DNA of 64,000 nucleotides, taken from the NCBI GenBank assembly GCA_965371805.1, contig CBDUZW010000006.1, positions 57,080 to 121,079 of the forward strand, given 5' to 3'. This stretch comes from JAOZTV01 sp965371805 (lineage in GTDB: Bacteria > Acidobacteriota > Aminicenantia > UBA2199). Each line of letters opens with the position of its first letter. Position 1 is the first letter of the stretch. A program made the position numbers and the translations under genes. Under the pieces are notes generated by a model. That model was not told the origin of the DNA, ran no database searches, and worked only from the letters and a program-made list of their open reading frames with translations. Positions 29,596-39,829 of this stretch are shown in pieces.

Positions 29596-31434
29596 ATGAA
29601 AAAATATGAAATTGTTGAAGGTTATAACTTATTTAAGCAATTAAATGTAGATTTAATTGGAACGAATCATAGAGCTGGTAAAATTGTTGATGGCAAGGTA
29701 ACAGAACATTTTTTGTTTACAGAAATTTATCCTTTCCTTTATAAAGATGAAGAAGCATGGAAGAGAATTGAGTTATTATTAAATGGAGTAAAAAAATCAA
29801 AAATTTCAAACCTTTATTCTCCAGAAATTGTAATAAATAGCGACAAGAAATATCTTGTTTACCCTTATCTGGATGCGGTAAGTCTTGAAAGCATTGTTGA
29901 TGATTCAATAAAAAAAAATATACCGATCAATTTTGATCTAGCCTTATCAATTTCTATGGGAGTTGCAGATCTATTAGATGCTGGCTCTTCTATTGCTGTA
30001 AGTGGCAAAAGATCATTTCATGGCTTTTTAACTCCTGACAATATAGTTCTTGATCATGACGGCAATATATGGATAAAGAATTATGGGGTTTATGCATACT
30101 TAAATAGTACTGATGAAATACATAAAGAATTTGAAATGAAATATGGACCATGGGTTACTCCTGAATTTTTAAAAAAAGAAAAACCATTACCCCAATCAGA
30201 TATTTATCATCTTGGATATCTTATTTATAAAATGGTTACAGGAAACTACTTTTCTCATTCAGAAGGGGAAAATTTTGAATCAAAACTATCAAATATCAGT
30301 TTTTTGCATCATATACCGGCAACTGATAAGGAATTTTTAAATAATATAATCCTATTCTTTAAAAAAACGCTTAATCCTGACCCTGCAAAGCGATTTTCAA
30401 GTATAAGAGAGTTTAAAGAATTTATATCTGACTATTTCAAGATTGAAGAGTTGTCATCAGTTACTTTTAATATAGCCTATTTTATGAGTTCAATGTACTC
30501 AGATGATCGAGAAACATCTGAAAAAGTTATGGCAGAAGAACTAAAATATATTATCCCATCAAAAGTGAAAGAGATGAACTCTACTGACAACAGCAGTAAA
30601 AACAGTGATATTGTGGAGAATTTGCTTAGTGGATTAGATGACAAAGATAAATCAAGTAGTAAAAGTAAATTAATGCTTTTTATTGCTGCCATTGTTATAA
30701 TAGCTGTAGCAATTGGTATTTACACTACTTTGGGTGGCAAAAAAGAAGTGAAGGCAGATCCTGTTGTTGATAAAGCTGAACAGGTACAAAAAGCACAGCA
30801 GGAGATAGAGAATGCTAAACTTAAAGAACAAAATAGGCTCCTTCTACAAGATATTGCTGATCGTAAAAAAAAAGAGAAAGAAACCCTAAAGGCGATAGCT
30901 GATAATCAAGAAAAAATAAAAAAGGCAGAGACAGAAAAAGAAAAAGCCCGTCTAAAAGAGCAAAATAATTTACTAAAAGAAAAAATGAAAAAAGAGAAAG
31001 AAGATCTTGCTAATAAAGAAGCTGAAGCGGCAAAGATTGAAGAAGCGAAAAAACAAGAAGATGAAAAGAAAAAACTGGAAGAGCAGAAGAAGGAAGGCGC
31101 AAGGTTGAAATTAGAAGCTGCAAAAAAGGCTTTAAAAGAGGGTGATCTGGTTATTGATGTTGATCAAAAACCGGTTGGCATAAATACAGATGTTCCAGAA
31201 CTTTCAAGAAAGTTAAGAAAGAAAATAAAAGGAGAGTCAGTTAGAGCTGTAGTCAGTGCTCTTGTCGATGAAAAAGGCAACGTAAAAAGGATAAAGATTC
31301 CAACAAAAACAGGCGTATCTGAAATTGATATGGAATTAACTAGAATAATTTATTCCTGGAAATTTAAACCAGCATTGAAATATAATAAAAAAGTTAAAAC
31401 CTGGTTCACAAAAGTTGTAATAATTAAAAAGTAA
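29596..31434 (+). CDS. Pseudokinase - transmembrane - coiled coil - TonB C-terminal fusion
   Basis: Residues 1-285 have a Ser/Thr-kinase-like fold, but the catalytic loop HRDLKPxN is HGFLTPDN (142-149) and DFG is replaced by KNYG (161-164), so catalysis is unlikely. The APE-like segment WVTPEFL and QSDIYHLGYLIYKMVTG are kept. One TM helix (about 358-377) is followed by a long Lys/Glu/Ala coiled coil (395-520) and a C-terminal TonB-type domain (GESVRAVVSALVDEKGNVKR to the end). This suggests a cytoplasmic sensor that passes a signal to the periplasm; partners are not evident. It is divergent from the pilus operon. Confidence 0.82.
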   Translation: MKKYEIVEGYNLFKQLNVDLIGTNHRAGKIVDGKVTEHFLFTEIYPFLYKDEEAWKRIELLLNGVKKSKISNLYSPEIVINSDKKYLVYPYLDAVSLESIVDDSIKKNIPINFDLALSISMGVADLLDAGSSIAVSGKRSFHGFLTPDNIVLDHDGNIWIKNYGVYAYLNSTDEIHKEFEMKYGPWVTPEFLKKEKPLPQSDIYHLGYLIYKMVTGNYFSHSEGENFESKLSNISFLHHIPATDKEFLNNIILFFKKTLNPDPAKRFSSIREFKEFISDYFKIEELSSVTFNIAYFMSSMYSDDRETSEKVMAEELKYIIPSKVKEMNSTDNSSKNSDIVENLLSGLDDKDKSSSKSKLMLFIAAIVIIAVAIGIYTTLGGKKEVKADPVVDKAEQVQKAQQEIENAKLKEQNRLLLQDIADRKKKEKETLKAIADNQEKIKKAETEKEKARLKEQNNLLKEKMKKEKEDLANKEAEAAKIEEAKKQEDEKKKLEEQKKEGARLKLEAAKKALKEGDLVIDVDQKPVGINTDVPELSRKLRKKIKGESVRAVVSALVDEKGNVKRIKIPTKTGVSEIDMELTRIIYSWKFKPALKYNKKVKTWFTKVVIIKK

Positions 31435-31486
31435 AATTTAAGAATAAGAGTCGAGTCGGTATTTTAGACTTTAGTTTTTGAATGTT

Positions 31487-31515
31487 TTAGTATTATTTAA
31501 AATAAAAAATACTAA
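31487..31515. terminator. Possible AT-rich bidirectional terminator
   Basis: TTAGTATT and AATACTAA form an 8-bp stem around an A/T loop between the convergent pseudokinase and dnaK genes. It has no GC content, so support is weak. Confidence 0.3.
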
Positions 31516-31534
31516 TAACATGAATTGTTTTGAA

Positions 31535-33436
31535 TTATTTTAAAAGATCTTTTAAAGGTTGGGTATCGTCCTTTCTTTTCCTGTTTATTGTTTTAAGTTC
31601 TTTTGTGTCTGGATCTTTTTGTCTTTTATTGCTGGAACTGTCACTACTATTATTTGCAATAATTTCAAAATCCTTTCTCATTTCTTCCAGTTCAGCCATG
31701 AATTCATTTAATTTTTCAGGATTATTTTTTTCAATTTCTGCTTTAGTTTTCTTTATTAAAGCTCTGCAGACATCTTTTATTTTTTTGTTTAACACAAGAT
31801 GTTCTAATTGCTTCTCAAGAATATAAGCATAATTAAGAGCCTTATTTTTTACTTGAACAATCTTTTTTTGTTCTTTATCTGCATCTTGAAATGTTTCTGC
31901 ATCTTGTTTTAATTTTTCGATATCTTCTTCTTTTAGAAGGCCTGATTGAGTTACATTGATCTCTTTAGATAATTCAGTGGAAAGGTCCATTGCTGTTACT
32001 GTTAAAATACCATTCATGTCAATACTAAAAGATACTTCAATTCTGGGAATGCCTTTTGGAGCTAGAGGTATACCCATTAATATGAATTTTCCAAGCATTT
32101 TGTTTTTCTCTGCAATTTCCCGTTCCCCTTGATAGACCTTAATTTCAACTTCTCTTTGATTATCCTCTGCAGTTGAAAACACCATACTTTTCTTTATTGG
32201 AATTACAGTATTTGCTTTAATTATTTTTGTAAAAGCTCCACCAAATGTTTTAACACCAAGTGACAGAGGTATTACATCAAGAAGTAGTATATCTTTGCTT
32301 TTACCTTTTGCTATTGAACCCTGAATTGCCGCACCTATAGAAACTATTTCATCAGGATTGATCTTCTTATTTGGTTCTTTTCCAAAATATTTTTTAACTT
32401 TTTTTTGAACTAAGGGTATTCGAGTCGTACCTCCGACCAGTAATACCTCATCAATCTCTTCGATTTTTAATTTTGCACTGGACAACGCTTTTTTGCAGAT
32501 TTCAATTGTTGATTCAACTCTTTTGTCTATTAATTGCTCAAACTCATCTCGTGTAATGTATTTTAAAAAATGTATCGGGCCATTTTTTGAATCGGCAATA
32601 AATGGAAGATTTATTTCACAGGCATCCATACCGGAAAGTTCTTTCTTTGCATTTTCTGCTGCATCCATTAGACGTTGCACGGCCATCTTGTTAGATGTTA
32701 AATCAATTTCATATTCATCTTTTATCTCACTAATAAAAAGGTTAGATAAAATTTCATCAAGGTCATTCCCACCAAGACTGGTGTTCCCAGCAGTTGAAAG
32801 TACTTTAATTATATCACTTTCGACTACAAGAACAGAAATGTCAATTGTCCCTCCCCCAAAGTCATAAACAATAAGATTTGTTTTTTCTTTACTGAGATTA
32901 AGTGAGAAAGAGAGTGACGCTGCTGTAGGTTCATTTATTATTCTGACCACATTTAAACCTGCAATTCTCCCGGCATCTTTAGTTGCCTGTCTTTGGGAAT
33001 CATCAAAATAAGCAGGTACAGTTATAACAACATCTGTAATACTCTCTTCAAGATAAGCCTCAGCAATGTCCTTAAGCTTTTGAAGTATCATAGCTGAGAG
33101 CTCTTCAGGAGAAAGAGTTAAATCCTCAATTTGTACTTTAATTGAATCATCCTTCCCTTGAATTATTTTAAATGCAAATTTATCTATTTCGTGTTTTATC
33201 TCAGAGAATTTTTTTCCCATAAATCTTTTAATGGAATGTACTGTGTTTAAAGGATTTGTGACTATCTGACTTTTTGCTGGTCCTCCAACAAGGCGTTCTC
33301 CATTTTTGGTAAATCCAATGACAGATGGAAGTAGTCTGTCGCCTTCATTTGTCAGTATGATTTTACCCTTATTTTTTTCAAAATATGATACAACAGAGTT
33401 TGTTGTTCCAAGGTCTATTCCTATTGTTTTTCCCAT
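31535..33436 (-). CDS. dnaK: Hsp70 chaperone DnaK
   Basis: 633 residues: ATPase domain starting IGIDLGTTNSVVSYF, phosphate loop DFGGGTIDISV, LVGGTTRIP; interdomain linker ILLLDVIPLSLG; substrate domain; helical lid ending in a Ser/Asn/Lys-rich tail without EEVD. No grpE, dnaJ or hrcA is adjacent, so it may be one of several DnaK paralogues. Preceded by a perfect consensus promoter and no CIRCE element. Confidence 0.95.
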   Translation of the reverse strand: MGKTIGIDLGTTNSVVSYFEKNKGKIILTNEGDRLLPSVIGFTKNGERLVGGPAKSQIVTNPLNTVHSIKRFMGKKFSEIKHEIDKFAFKIIQGKDDSIKVQIEDLTLSPEELSAMILQKLKDIAEAYLEESITDVVITVPAYFDDSQRQATKDAGRIAGLNVVRIINEPTAASLSFSLNLSKEKTNLIVYDFGGGTIDISVLVVESDIIKVLSTAGNTSLGGNDLDEILSNLFISEIKDEYEIDLTSNKMAVQRLMDAAENAKKELSGMDACEINLPFIADSKNGPIHFLKYITRDEFEQLIDKRVESTIEICKKALSSAKLKIEEIDEVLLVGGTTRIPLVQKKVKKYFGKEPNKKINPDEIVSIGAAIQGSIAKGKSKDILLLDVIPLSLGVKTFGGAFTKIIKANTVIPIKKSMVFSTAEDNQREVEIKVYQGEREIAEKNKMLGKFILMGIPLAPKGIPRIEVSFSIDMNGILTVTAMDLSTELSKEINVTQSGLLKEEDIEKLKQDAETFQDADKEQKKIVQVKNKALNYAYILEKQLEHLVLNKKIKDVCRALIKKTKAEIEKNNPEKLNEFMAELEEMRKDFEIIANNSSDSSSNKRQKDPDTKELKTINRKRKDDTQPLKDLLK

Positions 33437-33522
33437 TTTAATTTCCTTTTATAAAAGTTATTGTTGCATTTGCATAGATAACAGATAATAACAAACAAAA
33501 ACTTTTCATCATCGATATTTCA

Positions 33523-33550
33523 ATTATAATAAATATAAAAAAAATGTCAA
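33523..33550 (-). promoter_or_regulatory. Consensus promoter for dnaK
   Basis: On the minus strand TTGACA (33550-33545), a 16-base T/A-rich spacer and TATAAT (33528-33523), both exact consensus. It lies about 85 bases before the start codon. This points to housekeeping rather than heat-shock sigma control. Confidence 0.7.
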
Positions 33551-33618
33551 CAAAAAAAAGGTCTTATGTGATTTTTTTTTATTATATGATAAAATTATAT
33601 ATATTATATGGAGGCTCA

Positions 33619-34572
33619 GTGTTAAATAAAACTAAATATTGTTCGATTTTGGTACTTTTTCTTATTGCAATAAGCAGCTTTTCTTTGAGTGGGGAGAATT
33701 ACAGGGATAATGCTTTATCCTTTATTCCAGTAAAAACAAAAAATATTGTAGCAGTAAATCTGAAATATTTTTTCAAGTATTATGATTATAAGGATATTTA
33801 TAAATTTACTCTTTTTGATAAAAAGAACAAAAAAGGAATTTTAAAGATACTCTCAGGGATAATGAAAAAGGCAGGAATTGATCCTGAGAAAGATTTGAAT
33901 TATTTACTTTTTTCCAATAGTCGTTCAATAAATATTATGGATATAGGAAAATTTACTTCTGGAATAGTATCAATTTTTAAATTAAATTATAAACCTCATA
34001 TTCTTGAAAAGGCCATCATGTCAAGTTTAGAAAAACTTAAAATTAAAGTTACAAGGGGAAGAATAAATAAAAAGAGATTTATATCTCTTGGGAAAAAAAT
34101 CTATGAATATATAATATTGATGTATGATAAAAGAACAATAATAATAGGTAAGAAAGACAAAGTTGTCGAATATATGAATACTTTTCAGAAAGAAAAAAAA
34201 AAATTTTTCTCAAACAAAAAAATGAGTTCAGTGATAGAAGCTATGAAAAAGAATTCGATTTTTGCTTATTATTTTGATTTTTCAGGCTTTTTAAAAGAGA
34301 TAATAGAGCAAAACGATGGATCTTTTAATATGGATTTAACAAAAGTAAAGCATATTGAAGGAAGTTTGGATTCTGATAATTTTACCTGGCGTGGGAAAGT
34401 ATATATTGTTTCAGACAACAAAAAAGGAAATGTTTTGACTGTAAATGGCCTAAGAAAACTTCTTGGGATGAGTGCTATGGGCGGGACAAAGTATATTAAA
34501 ATTGTAGAAAAAATTAATATAAAAGCTGTGAAAAAGGGAATACAAATTTTTTTTACATTTGATGTTGAATAA
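33619..34572 (+). CDS. Exported hypothetical protein
   Basis: About 317 residues from GTG 33619, chosen because GGAGG lies 5-9 bases upstream and a signal peptide follows at once (LNKTKYCSILVLFLIAISSF, then SLSGEN). The rest (FIPVKTKNIVAVNLKYFFKYYD, later ILMYDKRTIIIGKKDKVVEYM) resembles the DUF3352 style of periplasmic proteins, but I am not sure. Lys-rich. It lies 60 bases upstream of the STAS gene. Confidence 0.65.
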   Translation: MLNKTKYCSILVLFLIAISSFSLSGENYRDNALSFIPVKTKNIVAVNLKYFFKYYDYKDIYKFTLFDKKNKKGILKILSGIMKKAGIDPEKDLNYLLFSNSRSINIMDIGKFTSGIVSIFKLNYKPHILEKAIMSSLEKLKIKVTRGRINKKRFISLGKKIYEYIILMYDKRTIIIGKKDKVVEYMNTFQKEKKKFFSNKKMSSVIEAMKKNSIFAYYFDFSGFLKEIIEQNDGSFNMDLTKVKHIEGSLDSDNFTWRGKVYIVSDNKKGNVLTVNGLRKLLGMSAMGGTKYIKIVEKINIKAVKKGIQIFFTFDVE

Positions 34573-34632
34573 TGCTTGTTAATATGATATTCTTTTTTTT
34601 TGGAACTGTAAATATAATATAGGAGATGTATT

Positions 34633-34968
34633 ATGAAATTATCAAGAAGAAAAAAAGATGGTGTTGCGATAGTTGATTTAAAAGGGAAAATCCTTATTGG
34701 AGATGGAATTGATATTTTAAGGGAAGAAATTAACAATCTTATTGAAGAAAAAGAGACAAAAATACTTTTAAATTTTGCTAATGTCCCATACCTGGATTCA
34801 ACAGGACTTGGAGAAGTAGTAAGGTCTTATACTTCTGTAAAAAAGTCCGGTGGTTCTATTAAGATAATCAACCTGACACAAAAAGTTGAGGATCTTCTTT
34901 CTGTTACAAAATTGATTACTGTTTTTGACACTTTTGAAGATGAAGATAAAGCTATAGCAAGCTTTTAA
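34633..34968 (+). CDS. STAS-domain anti-sigma factor antagonist
   Basis: 111 residues, SpoIIAA/RsbV type: KDGVAIVDLKGKI, then the phosphorylation site in VPYLDSTGLGEV (Ser after Asp). Such proteins release a sigma factor or other target by binding an anti-sigma kinase when unphosphorylated. No kinase is adjacent. GGAG precedes the start. Confidence 0.9.
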   Translation: MKLSRRKKDGVAIVDLKGKILIGDGIDILREEINNLIEEKETKILLNFANVPYLDSTGLGEVVRSYTSVKKSGGSIKIINLTQKVEDLLSVTKLITVFDTFEDEDKAIASF

Positions 34969-35002
34969 TTTAATCTAAATAAGTAATATTTATTTTTTTT
35001 TT

Positions 35003-36784
35003 GTGGATAAAAAGGTTCGTAATTTTTTTATTCTATTTTTATTCAGTATAATTTTCTTTTCTTTTTCTACAGATATTGCTAAAAGACAAAGATATAGTTT
35101 TTTTTCAGACGAGTCGTCCTATTTTTCTGTAATTCAAAGTCTTGCTTTTGATTATGATCTAGAATATACAAAAAAAGATATCAACAGGATTAGAGAATAT
35201 TTTCCTGGAGGTCCAATGGGGATTTTTCTTAAGAAAACTGAAAATGGGAAGATATATTTTGCTAAATCCTATATTTATCCACTCTTTGTAGCGCCATTTT
35301 TCAGGTTATTCGGTTTGCATGGGATACTATTATTTAATGGATTGATGGTTTTCTTTGCTGTACTCATGGGGTATCTGTTATTACGAAAATTTCATTCGGA
35401 AAGAATGAGCCTAATCTTTTCTGCCGGTTTCACCCTTGCAACTGTAATCCCTATATATATATGGTGGATAACAGCAGATTTATTTAATTATTTTGTTTTG
35501 TTTGCTGCCTTATTTTTCTTTTTCTATCCATTTAGGAACAAGCGTTTTTTTTATATAGCACCGATATTTTTTAGTTTGTCTGCGTTTTCTAAACCATTTA
35601 GTGTTATCGCCATCGGTGCTGTATATTTGATATTATTGTATAGAAAGGAGTGGAAAAAATTTATAATCTTTTCTATTATGTCAATCATACTTTTTGGGGC
35701 AATGGCAGGTTTTTACTGTTATCAGACAAATGAGTGGAATTCTTCACTCTTTATGGGGGGGGAACGAAGATCCTTCCATGGGAAATACCCATTTGAACTG
35801 AGAGAAGACTCGGATGGAAATATTATAAGAGGTATAAACGCACAGCCTTATAAATTTGAAGATGGTTTTAAAATGAGTTTTGATGATTATTGGGATAGAT
35901 TCTATATCTCTCCAAAAATTCTGATATTAAATCTTTTTTACTTTATATTTGGGAGATTTACAGGAATCTTTATTTATTTCTTTCCTGCTGTTCTGGCGTT
36001 CCTGTTGTTTTTATTTCAAAAAAAAAACATTTCGGATTATTTTGTTTTGTTTGCCATTTTTTGCGGGGTTCTTACATATTTAATACTGGCGCCTGATAAT
36101 TATTTCGGTGGGAGCGGTTCGGTTGGAAACAGGTATTTTTTATGTATATTTCCGTTGTTTTTTTTTCTCGGGTATGAAAAAAGAATTTTCAAGTTTGCAT
36201 TCTTACCCTTTTTAATGGCCGTTATGTTCTTGTCGGGAACATATGCTGATGCAAATCATAGATCTGCCTATGCAAGGTTTTCGGGTCTCTCTTTTCCTGC
36301 AAAATTATTCCCGCCTGAAAAAACACAGTATGATAAGCTTCCGACAAATGAAAACCCCAGGGCATTTGGCAAACATATTTCTTTTAAAAACCGTTCCGGT
36401 CAAAATGCAAGATACTGGATATATTTTTTAAATGATAATTTTCATAAAATTGAAGAAAACAGGTTCTGGACAGTTGCCGATAATGAGATAGAGCTTTTTT
36501 TGGCGACAAAAAAACCGGTAAAGAAATTTTATGTTAAGCTATGGAGTAAGATTAAAAGGAATAAGTTTTCTTTCAGTATTGAAAATAAAACAATTAAAGG
36601 GAAAACCGGAGATGGCTTTATCGAGATAGAATTTAATAATATAAAGGGACTAAAAATGAAAAACAAATTCGTATATTATCTGAAGATCAAATCTGACAAG
36701 TGGATATCACCCCGTTTTGAACATAATCCAAAGGATGATAAACGAAAACTTGGTGTCCGTTCACTGATTGAACCGGTGTATTAA
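35003..36784 (+). CDS. Multispanning glycosyltransferase-like membrane protein
   Basis: 593 residues, start GTG 35003. About ten TM helices occupy residues 8-410. The first periplasmic loop has DESSYF, fitting the acidic motif of GT-C/PMT (GT39) enzymes that use polyprenyl-linked sugars. A soluble C-terminal domain (about 430-593) is strand-rich. It probably glycosylates cell-surface material. It ends 1 base before asnB. Confidence 0.7.
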   Translation: MDKKVRNFFILFLFSIIFFSFSTDIAKRQRYSFFSDESSYFSVIQSLAFDYDLEYTKKDINRIREYFPGGPMGIFLKKTENGKIYFAKSYIYPLFVAPFFRLFGLHGILLFNGLMVFFAVLMGYLLLRKFHSERMSLIFSAGFTLATVIPIYIWWITADLFNYFVLFAALFFFFYPFRNKRFFYIAPIFFSLSAFSKPFSVIAIGAVYLILLYRKEWKKFIIFSIMSIILFGAMAGFYCYQTNEWNSSLFMGGERRSFHGKYPFELREDSDGNIIRGINAQPYKFEDGFKMSFDDYWDRFYISPKILILNLFYFIFGRFTGIFIYFFPAVLAFLLFLFQKKNISDYFVLFAIFCGVLTYLILAPDNYFGGSGSVGNRYFLCIFPLFFFLGYEKRIFKFAFLPFLMAVMFLSGTYADANHRSAYARFSGLSFPAKLFPPEKTQYDKLPTNENPRAFGKHISFKNRSGQNARYWIYFLNDNFHKIEENRFWTVADNEIELFLATKKPVKKFYVKLWSKIKRNKFSFSIENKTIKGKTGDGFIEIEFNNIKGLKMKNKFVYYLKIKSDKWISPRFEHNPKDDKRKLGVRSLIEPVY

Positions 36785-36785
36785 T

Positions 36786-38681
36786 ATGTGTGGAATTTGC
36801 GGATTTATTCAATCTATACCTATTGGTGATGAAAAAATTCTGAAGCAGATGAATGATAAGATCGTTCACAGGGGACCTGATGATGAGGGGTTTTATTTTA
36901 ATAAAAGAGTAGGGCTTGCTGCTAAACGTCTAAGTATCATAGACCTGAATACAGGGCATCAGCCACTTCCTTCATCTTCAAAAAACAGTTGGATTACATT
37001 TAATGGTGAGATATATAATTTCAAAGAGTTAAAAAATGATCTGCTGTCAAAAGGGTATAAGTTCCGTACCTCAACAGATACTGAAGTGATCGTAAACCTA
37101 TATGAAGAGTATGGAATAGAATTTATTGATATGCTAAGAGGTATGTTTGCTTTTGGAATATATGATATCAAAAAGGATAGTCTTCTGATAGCAAGGGATC
37201 ATGTTGGGATTAAACCTTTATATTATTGTTTGCAGCCTGACAATAATCTAGTATTTGGGTCAGAATTAAAAACGATTCTGCAGTATCCGGGGATCGATAG
37301 AGAACTGGATAAGGAAGCTGCTGACCACTTCTTTACTCTTGAATATATACCTGCTCCTTTCTCTATTTTTAAATCCATTAAGAAATTACCTGCCGGGCAT
37401 TATCTGCTGTTTAAAAATGATAAAATAGAGATAAAAAAATATTGGAATTTAACCGATAATTTAACCCGGGACAAAAAGACAAAATCTTTTATGGAATTAA
37501 AAGAGGAGTTTTTGTTTCTTTTAAGAGAATCTGTTGAGATGCGAATGATATCTGATGTGCCACTCGGATCTTTTTTGTCGGGAGGACTTGACTCAAGTGC
37601 AATTGTTGCCATGATGTCTCAGGCCTCAAAAGAAAAAATAAAAACCTTTTCAGTTGGATTTGAAGAAAAATCCTATAGTGAGCTGCAGTATTCAGATATT
37701 ATATCTAAAAAATTCGGAACAGATCATTATGTTAAAAATTTGTCCCCGGATATTAATGACCTGGTCTCTTTTTTAACCGATTTTCTTGATGAACCTCTTG
37801 GAGATTTTTCAAATTTTCCAACTTATCTTGTTTCTAAGACAGCAAGAGAGAAAGTTACAGTTGCACTTTCCGGTGACGGGGGAGATGAGATATTTGGTGG
37901 TTATGAACATTATATTGCACAAAAAATGGCAAAAACGATTGATCTGCCACTTATCAGATCAATCCATCCTGCCTTTTCAAAAATAACTAACCTTTTCCCT
38001 CCATCAAAATTAAAAAAAGGATTTGTAAATAGAATTAAGAGATTCAGTGAAGGGCTTGCTAATCCGTATGATGAGAGGCATTTTAGATGGATGAAGTTTC
38101 TTTCAAATGTTCAAAAAAAGGAACTCTACACACCGGAATTTTTTGAGAGTAGCTTTTTAAATAAATTAAATGAAAGAGAGCCTTTTAAAGAGTATTTTGA
38201 TGATACAAAAAACTTTGAAGGGATAAATAAAGATTTATATCTTGATTTTAAAACATATATGGTTGACAATATCCTGGTCAAGGTTGACAGGATGAGCATG
38301 GCAACTTCACTTGAGGCAAGAGTACCTCTATTAGACAAGAAAATGGTGGAATTTGCTTTTTCCCTACCACCTGAATACAAACTAAAAGGTAATACTACAA
38401 AATGGTTTTTTAAAAAGGCAATGGAAAATATACTGCCTAAAGAGATCATATATAGAAGAAAGGAAGGATTTTCAATTCCGATAAAAAACTGGTTAAAAAC
38501 AGATCTGAAAGATCTGATGATGGAATATTTATCACCAGAGAGAATAAAAAATGCCGGTGTATTAAATCCTGAATATGTGAATAGACTTATTACAGAACAT
38601 TTAAATAATAAACAGAACCATGCCCATAGATTATGGTCGTTTATACTCTTTAATATCTGGACAGAAAAATTTAGTAAATAA
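36786..38681 (+). CDS. asnB: Glutamine-hydrolysing asparagine synthetase
   Basis: Makes Asn from Asp, Gln and ATP. I start at ATG 36786 so that Cys2 (MCGICGF) becomes the glutaminase nucleophile; an ATG 18 bases upstream would bury it. Glutaminase domain: HRGPDDEG, LSIIDLNTG, FNGEIYNF. Synthetase domain: PP-loop LSGGLDSSAI, later SGDGGDEIFGGY. 631 residues. Clustered with a glycosyltransferase, it could instead act as an amidotransferase on a cell-surface sugar; the sequence does not separate these. Confidence 0.93.
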   Translation: MCGICGFIQSIPIGDEKILKQMNDKIVHRGPDDEGFYFNKRVGLAAKRLSIIDLNTGHQPLPSSSKNSWITFNGEIYNFKELKNDLLSKGYKFRTSTDTEVIVNLYEEYGIEFIDMLRGMFAFGIYDIKKDSLLIARDHVGIKPLYYCLQPDNNLVFGSELKTILQYPGIDRELDKEAADHFFTLEYIPAPFSIFKSIKKLPAGHYLLFKNDKIEIKKYWNLTDNLTRDKKTKSFMELKEEFLFLLRESVEMRMISDVPLGSFLSGGLDSSAIVAMMSQASKEKIKTFSVGFEEKSYSELQYSDIISKKFGTDHYVKNLSPDINDLVSFLTDFLDEPLGDFSNFPTYLVSKTAREKVTVALSGDGGDEIFGGYEHYIAQKMAKTIDLPLIRSIHPAFSKITNLFPPSKLKKGFVNRIKRFSEGLANPYDERHFRWMKFLSNVQKKELYTPEFFESSFLNKLNEREPFKEYFDDTKNFEGINKDLYLDFKTYMVDNILVKVDRMSMATSLEARVPLLDKKMVEFAFSLPPEYKLKGNTTKWFFKKAMENILPKEIIYRRKEGFSIPIKNWLKTDLKDLMMEYLSPERIKNAGVLNPEYVNRLITEHLNNKQNHAHRLWSFILFNIWTEKFSK

Positions 38682-38713
38682 TCTTAATAAAAATAATTAA
38701 TATGGAGGATAGA

Positions 38714-39619
38714 ATGAAAGATTTTGTTTTTTTATTTCCCGGACAGGGATCACAGGCTGTTGGAATGGGAAAAGACTTATATGATAATACAGATTTCGGG
38801 AAAAAAACCTTTAAGATGGTAGATGATATATTAGGTTTTAATTTTTCAAAATTATGTTTTGAAGGACCTGAAGAGGACCTTAAACTGACCTCTAATACAC
38901 AACCAGCTCTATTGACGGTTTCATATATTTTATATAATTTACTGGAACAGGAACCTGTACTTGCTGCCGGTCATAGTCTTGGAGAGTATTCAGCACTTGT
39001 CTGTTCCGGGGCTTTATCATTTGAAGATGCTGTTTTACTTGTACATAAAAGAGGCAAATATATGCAGGAAGCTGTTCCTGTTGGAAAAGGGGCAATGGCT
39101 GCAATTATTGGGGCGGATATTGATAGTGTTAAACAGGTCGTTTCTGAAATCCCTGGAATTGTAAATCTTGCAAACTGGAATAGCAAGGCTCAGATTGTAA
39201 TATCAGGTGAGAAGGATGCTGTAACAGAAGCAACTGAAAAAATTGAATCAGCAAAGGTTGTTTTTCTTCCTGTTTCAGCACCCTTTCATTCAGAGATGAT
39301 GCTGCCTGCTGAGGAAAAATTATCACTTGATCTTGATAAAACAAAATTTAATGATTTAAAGTTCCCCATAATCAATAATGTTGAAGCAAAAGAGATGACA
39401 AAAGGAGATCAGGCCAGGGAAGCCTTAAAATTACAGGTTTCAAGGCCGGTATTATGGCATACAACAATGTTGAATATTCTTGAAGATAAAAAAATGGAAA
39501 ATTTTGCAGAAGTAGGGACAGGGAAAGTTCTTGCCGGTCTGGCAAAAAGAACAGCCAGAGATTTAGGTTTAAAAGTAATTACCCAAAATTTCCAAACATA
39601 TGAGGATATAAAAGGGTAA
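38714..39619 (+). CDS. fabD: Malonyl-CoA:ACP transacylase
   Basis: Loads malonyl onto ACP for fatty acid synthesis. FLFPGQGSQAVGMG at the start, nucleophile Ser in GHSLGEYSA, catalytic His in APFHSEMM. The start is ATG 38714, 6 bases after GGAGG. 301 residues, a normal length. It is followed by a strong terminator. Confidence 0.95.
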   Translation: MKDFVFLFPGQGSQAVGMGKDLYDNTDFGKKTFKMVDDILGFNFSKLCFEGPEEDLKLTSNTQPALLTVSYILYNLLEQEPVLAAGHSLGEYSALVCSGALSFEDAVLLVHKRGKYMQEAVPVGKGAMAAIIGADIDSVKQVVSEIPGIVNLANWNSKAQIVISGEKDAVTEATEKIESAKVVFLPVSAPFHSEMMLPAEEKLSLDLDKTKFNDLKFPIINNVEAKEMTKGDQAREALKLQVSRPVLWHTTMLNILEDKKMENFAEVGTGKVLAGLAKRTARDLGLKVITQNFQTYEDIKG

Positions 39620-39646
39620 AAATATTTACCAATATTAATCATACAT

Positions 39647-39692
39647 ACCCGCCAGGTCATTCAATACATATTGATTCTGGCGGGTTTTCTTA
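39647..39692 (+). terminator. Rho-independent terminator after fabD
   Basis: ACCCGCCAG (39647-39655) pairs perfectly with CTGGCGGGT (39677-39685) across a 21-base loop and is followed by TTTTCTT. It ends the asnB-fabD unit. Confidence 0.85.
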
Positions 39693-39829
39693 AAAAATCA
39701 TTTTTTATTGAATAACTTTACACTAGGTTAGACGGTTTTAAAAGAAAAATAAAATTACCTGTAAGGTAAAGTTGACAGATTTATAAAACTACACTACAAT
39801 AAGATATGGGTGCACAGAATAAGTAAAGA

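Noticed and set aside
33437..33550. CIRCE heat-shock element upstream of dnaK
   Set aside because: No TTAGCACTC-N9-GAGTGCTAA-like repeat is present; only a consensus housekeeping-type promoter is seen.
36768..36785. Upstream start codon for asnB
   Set aside because: It would put six residues before the catalytic Cys, which must be N-terminal after Met removal for glutaminase activity.
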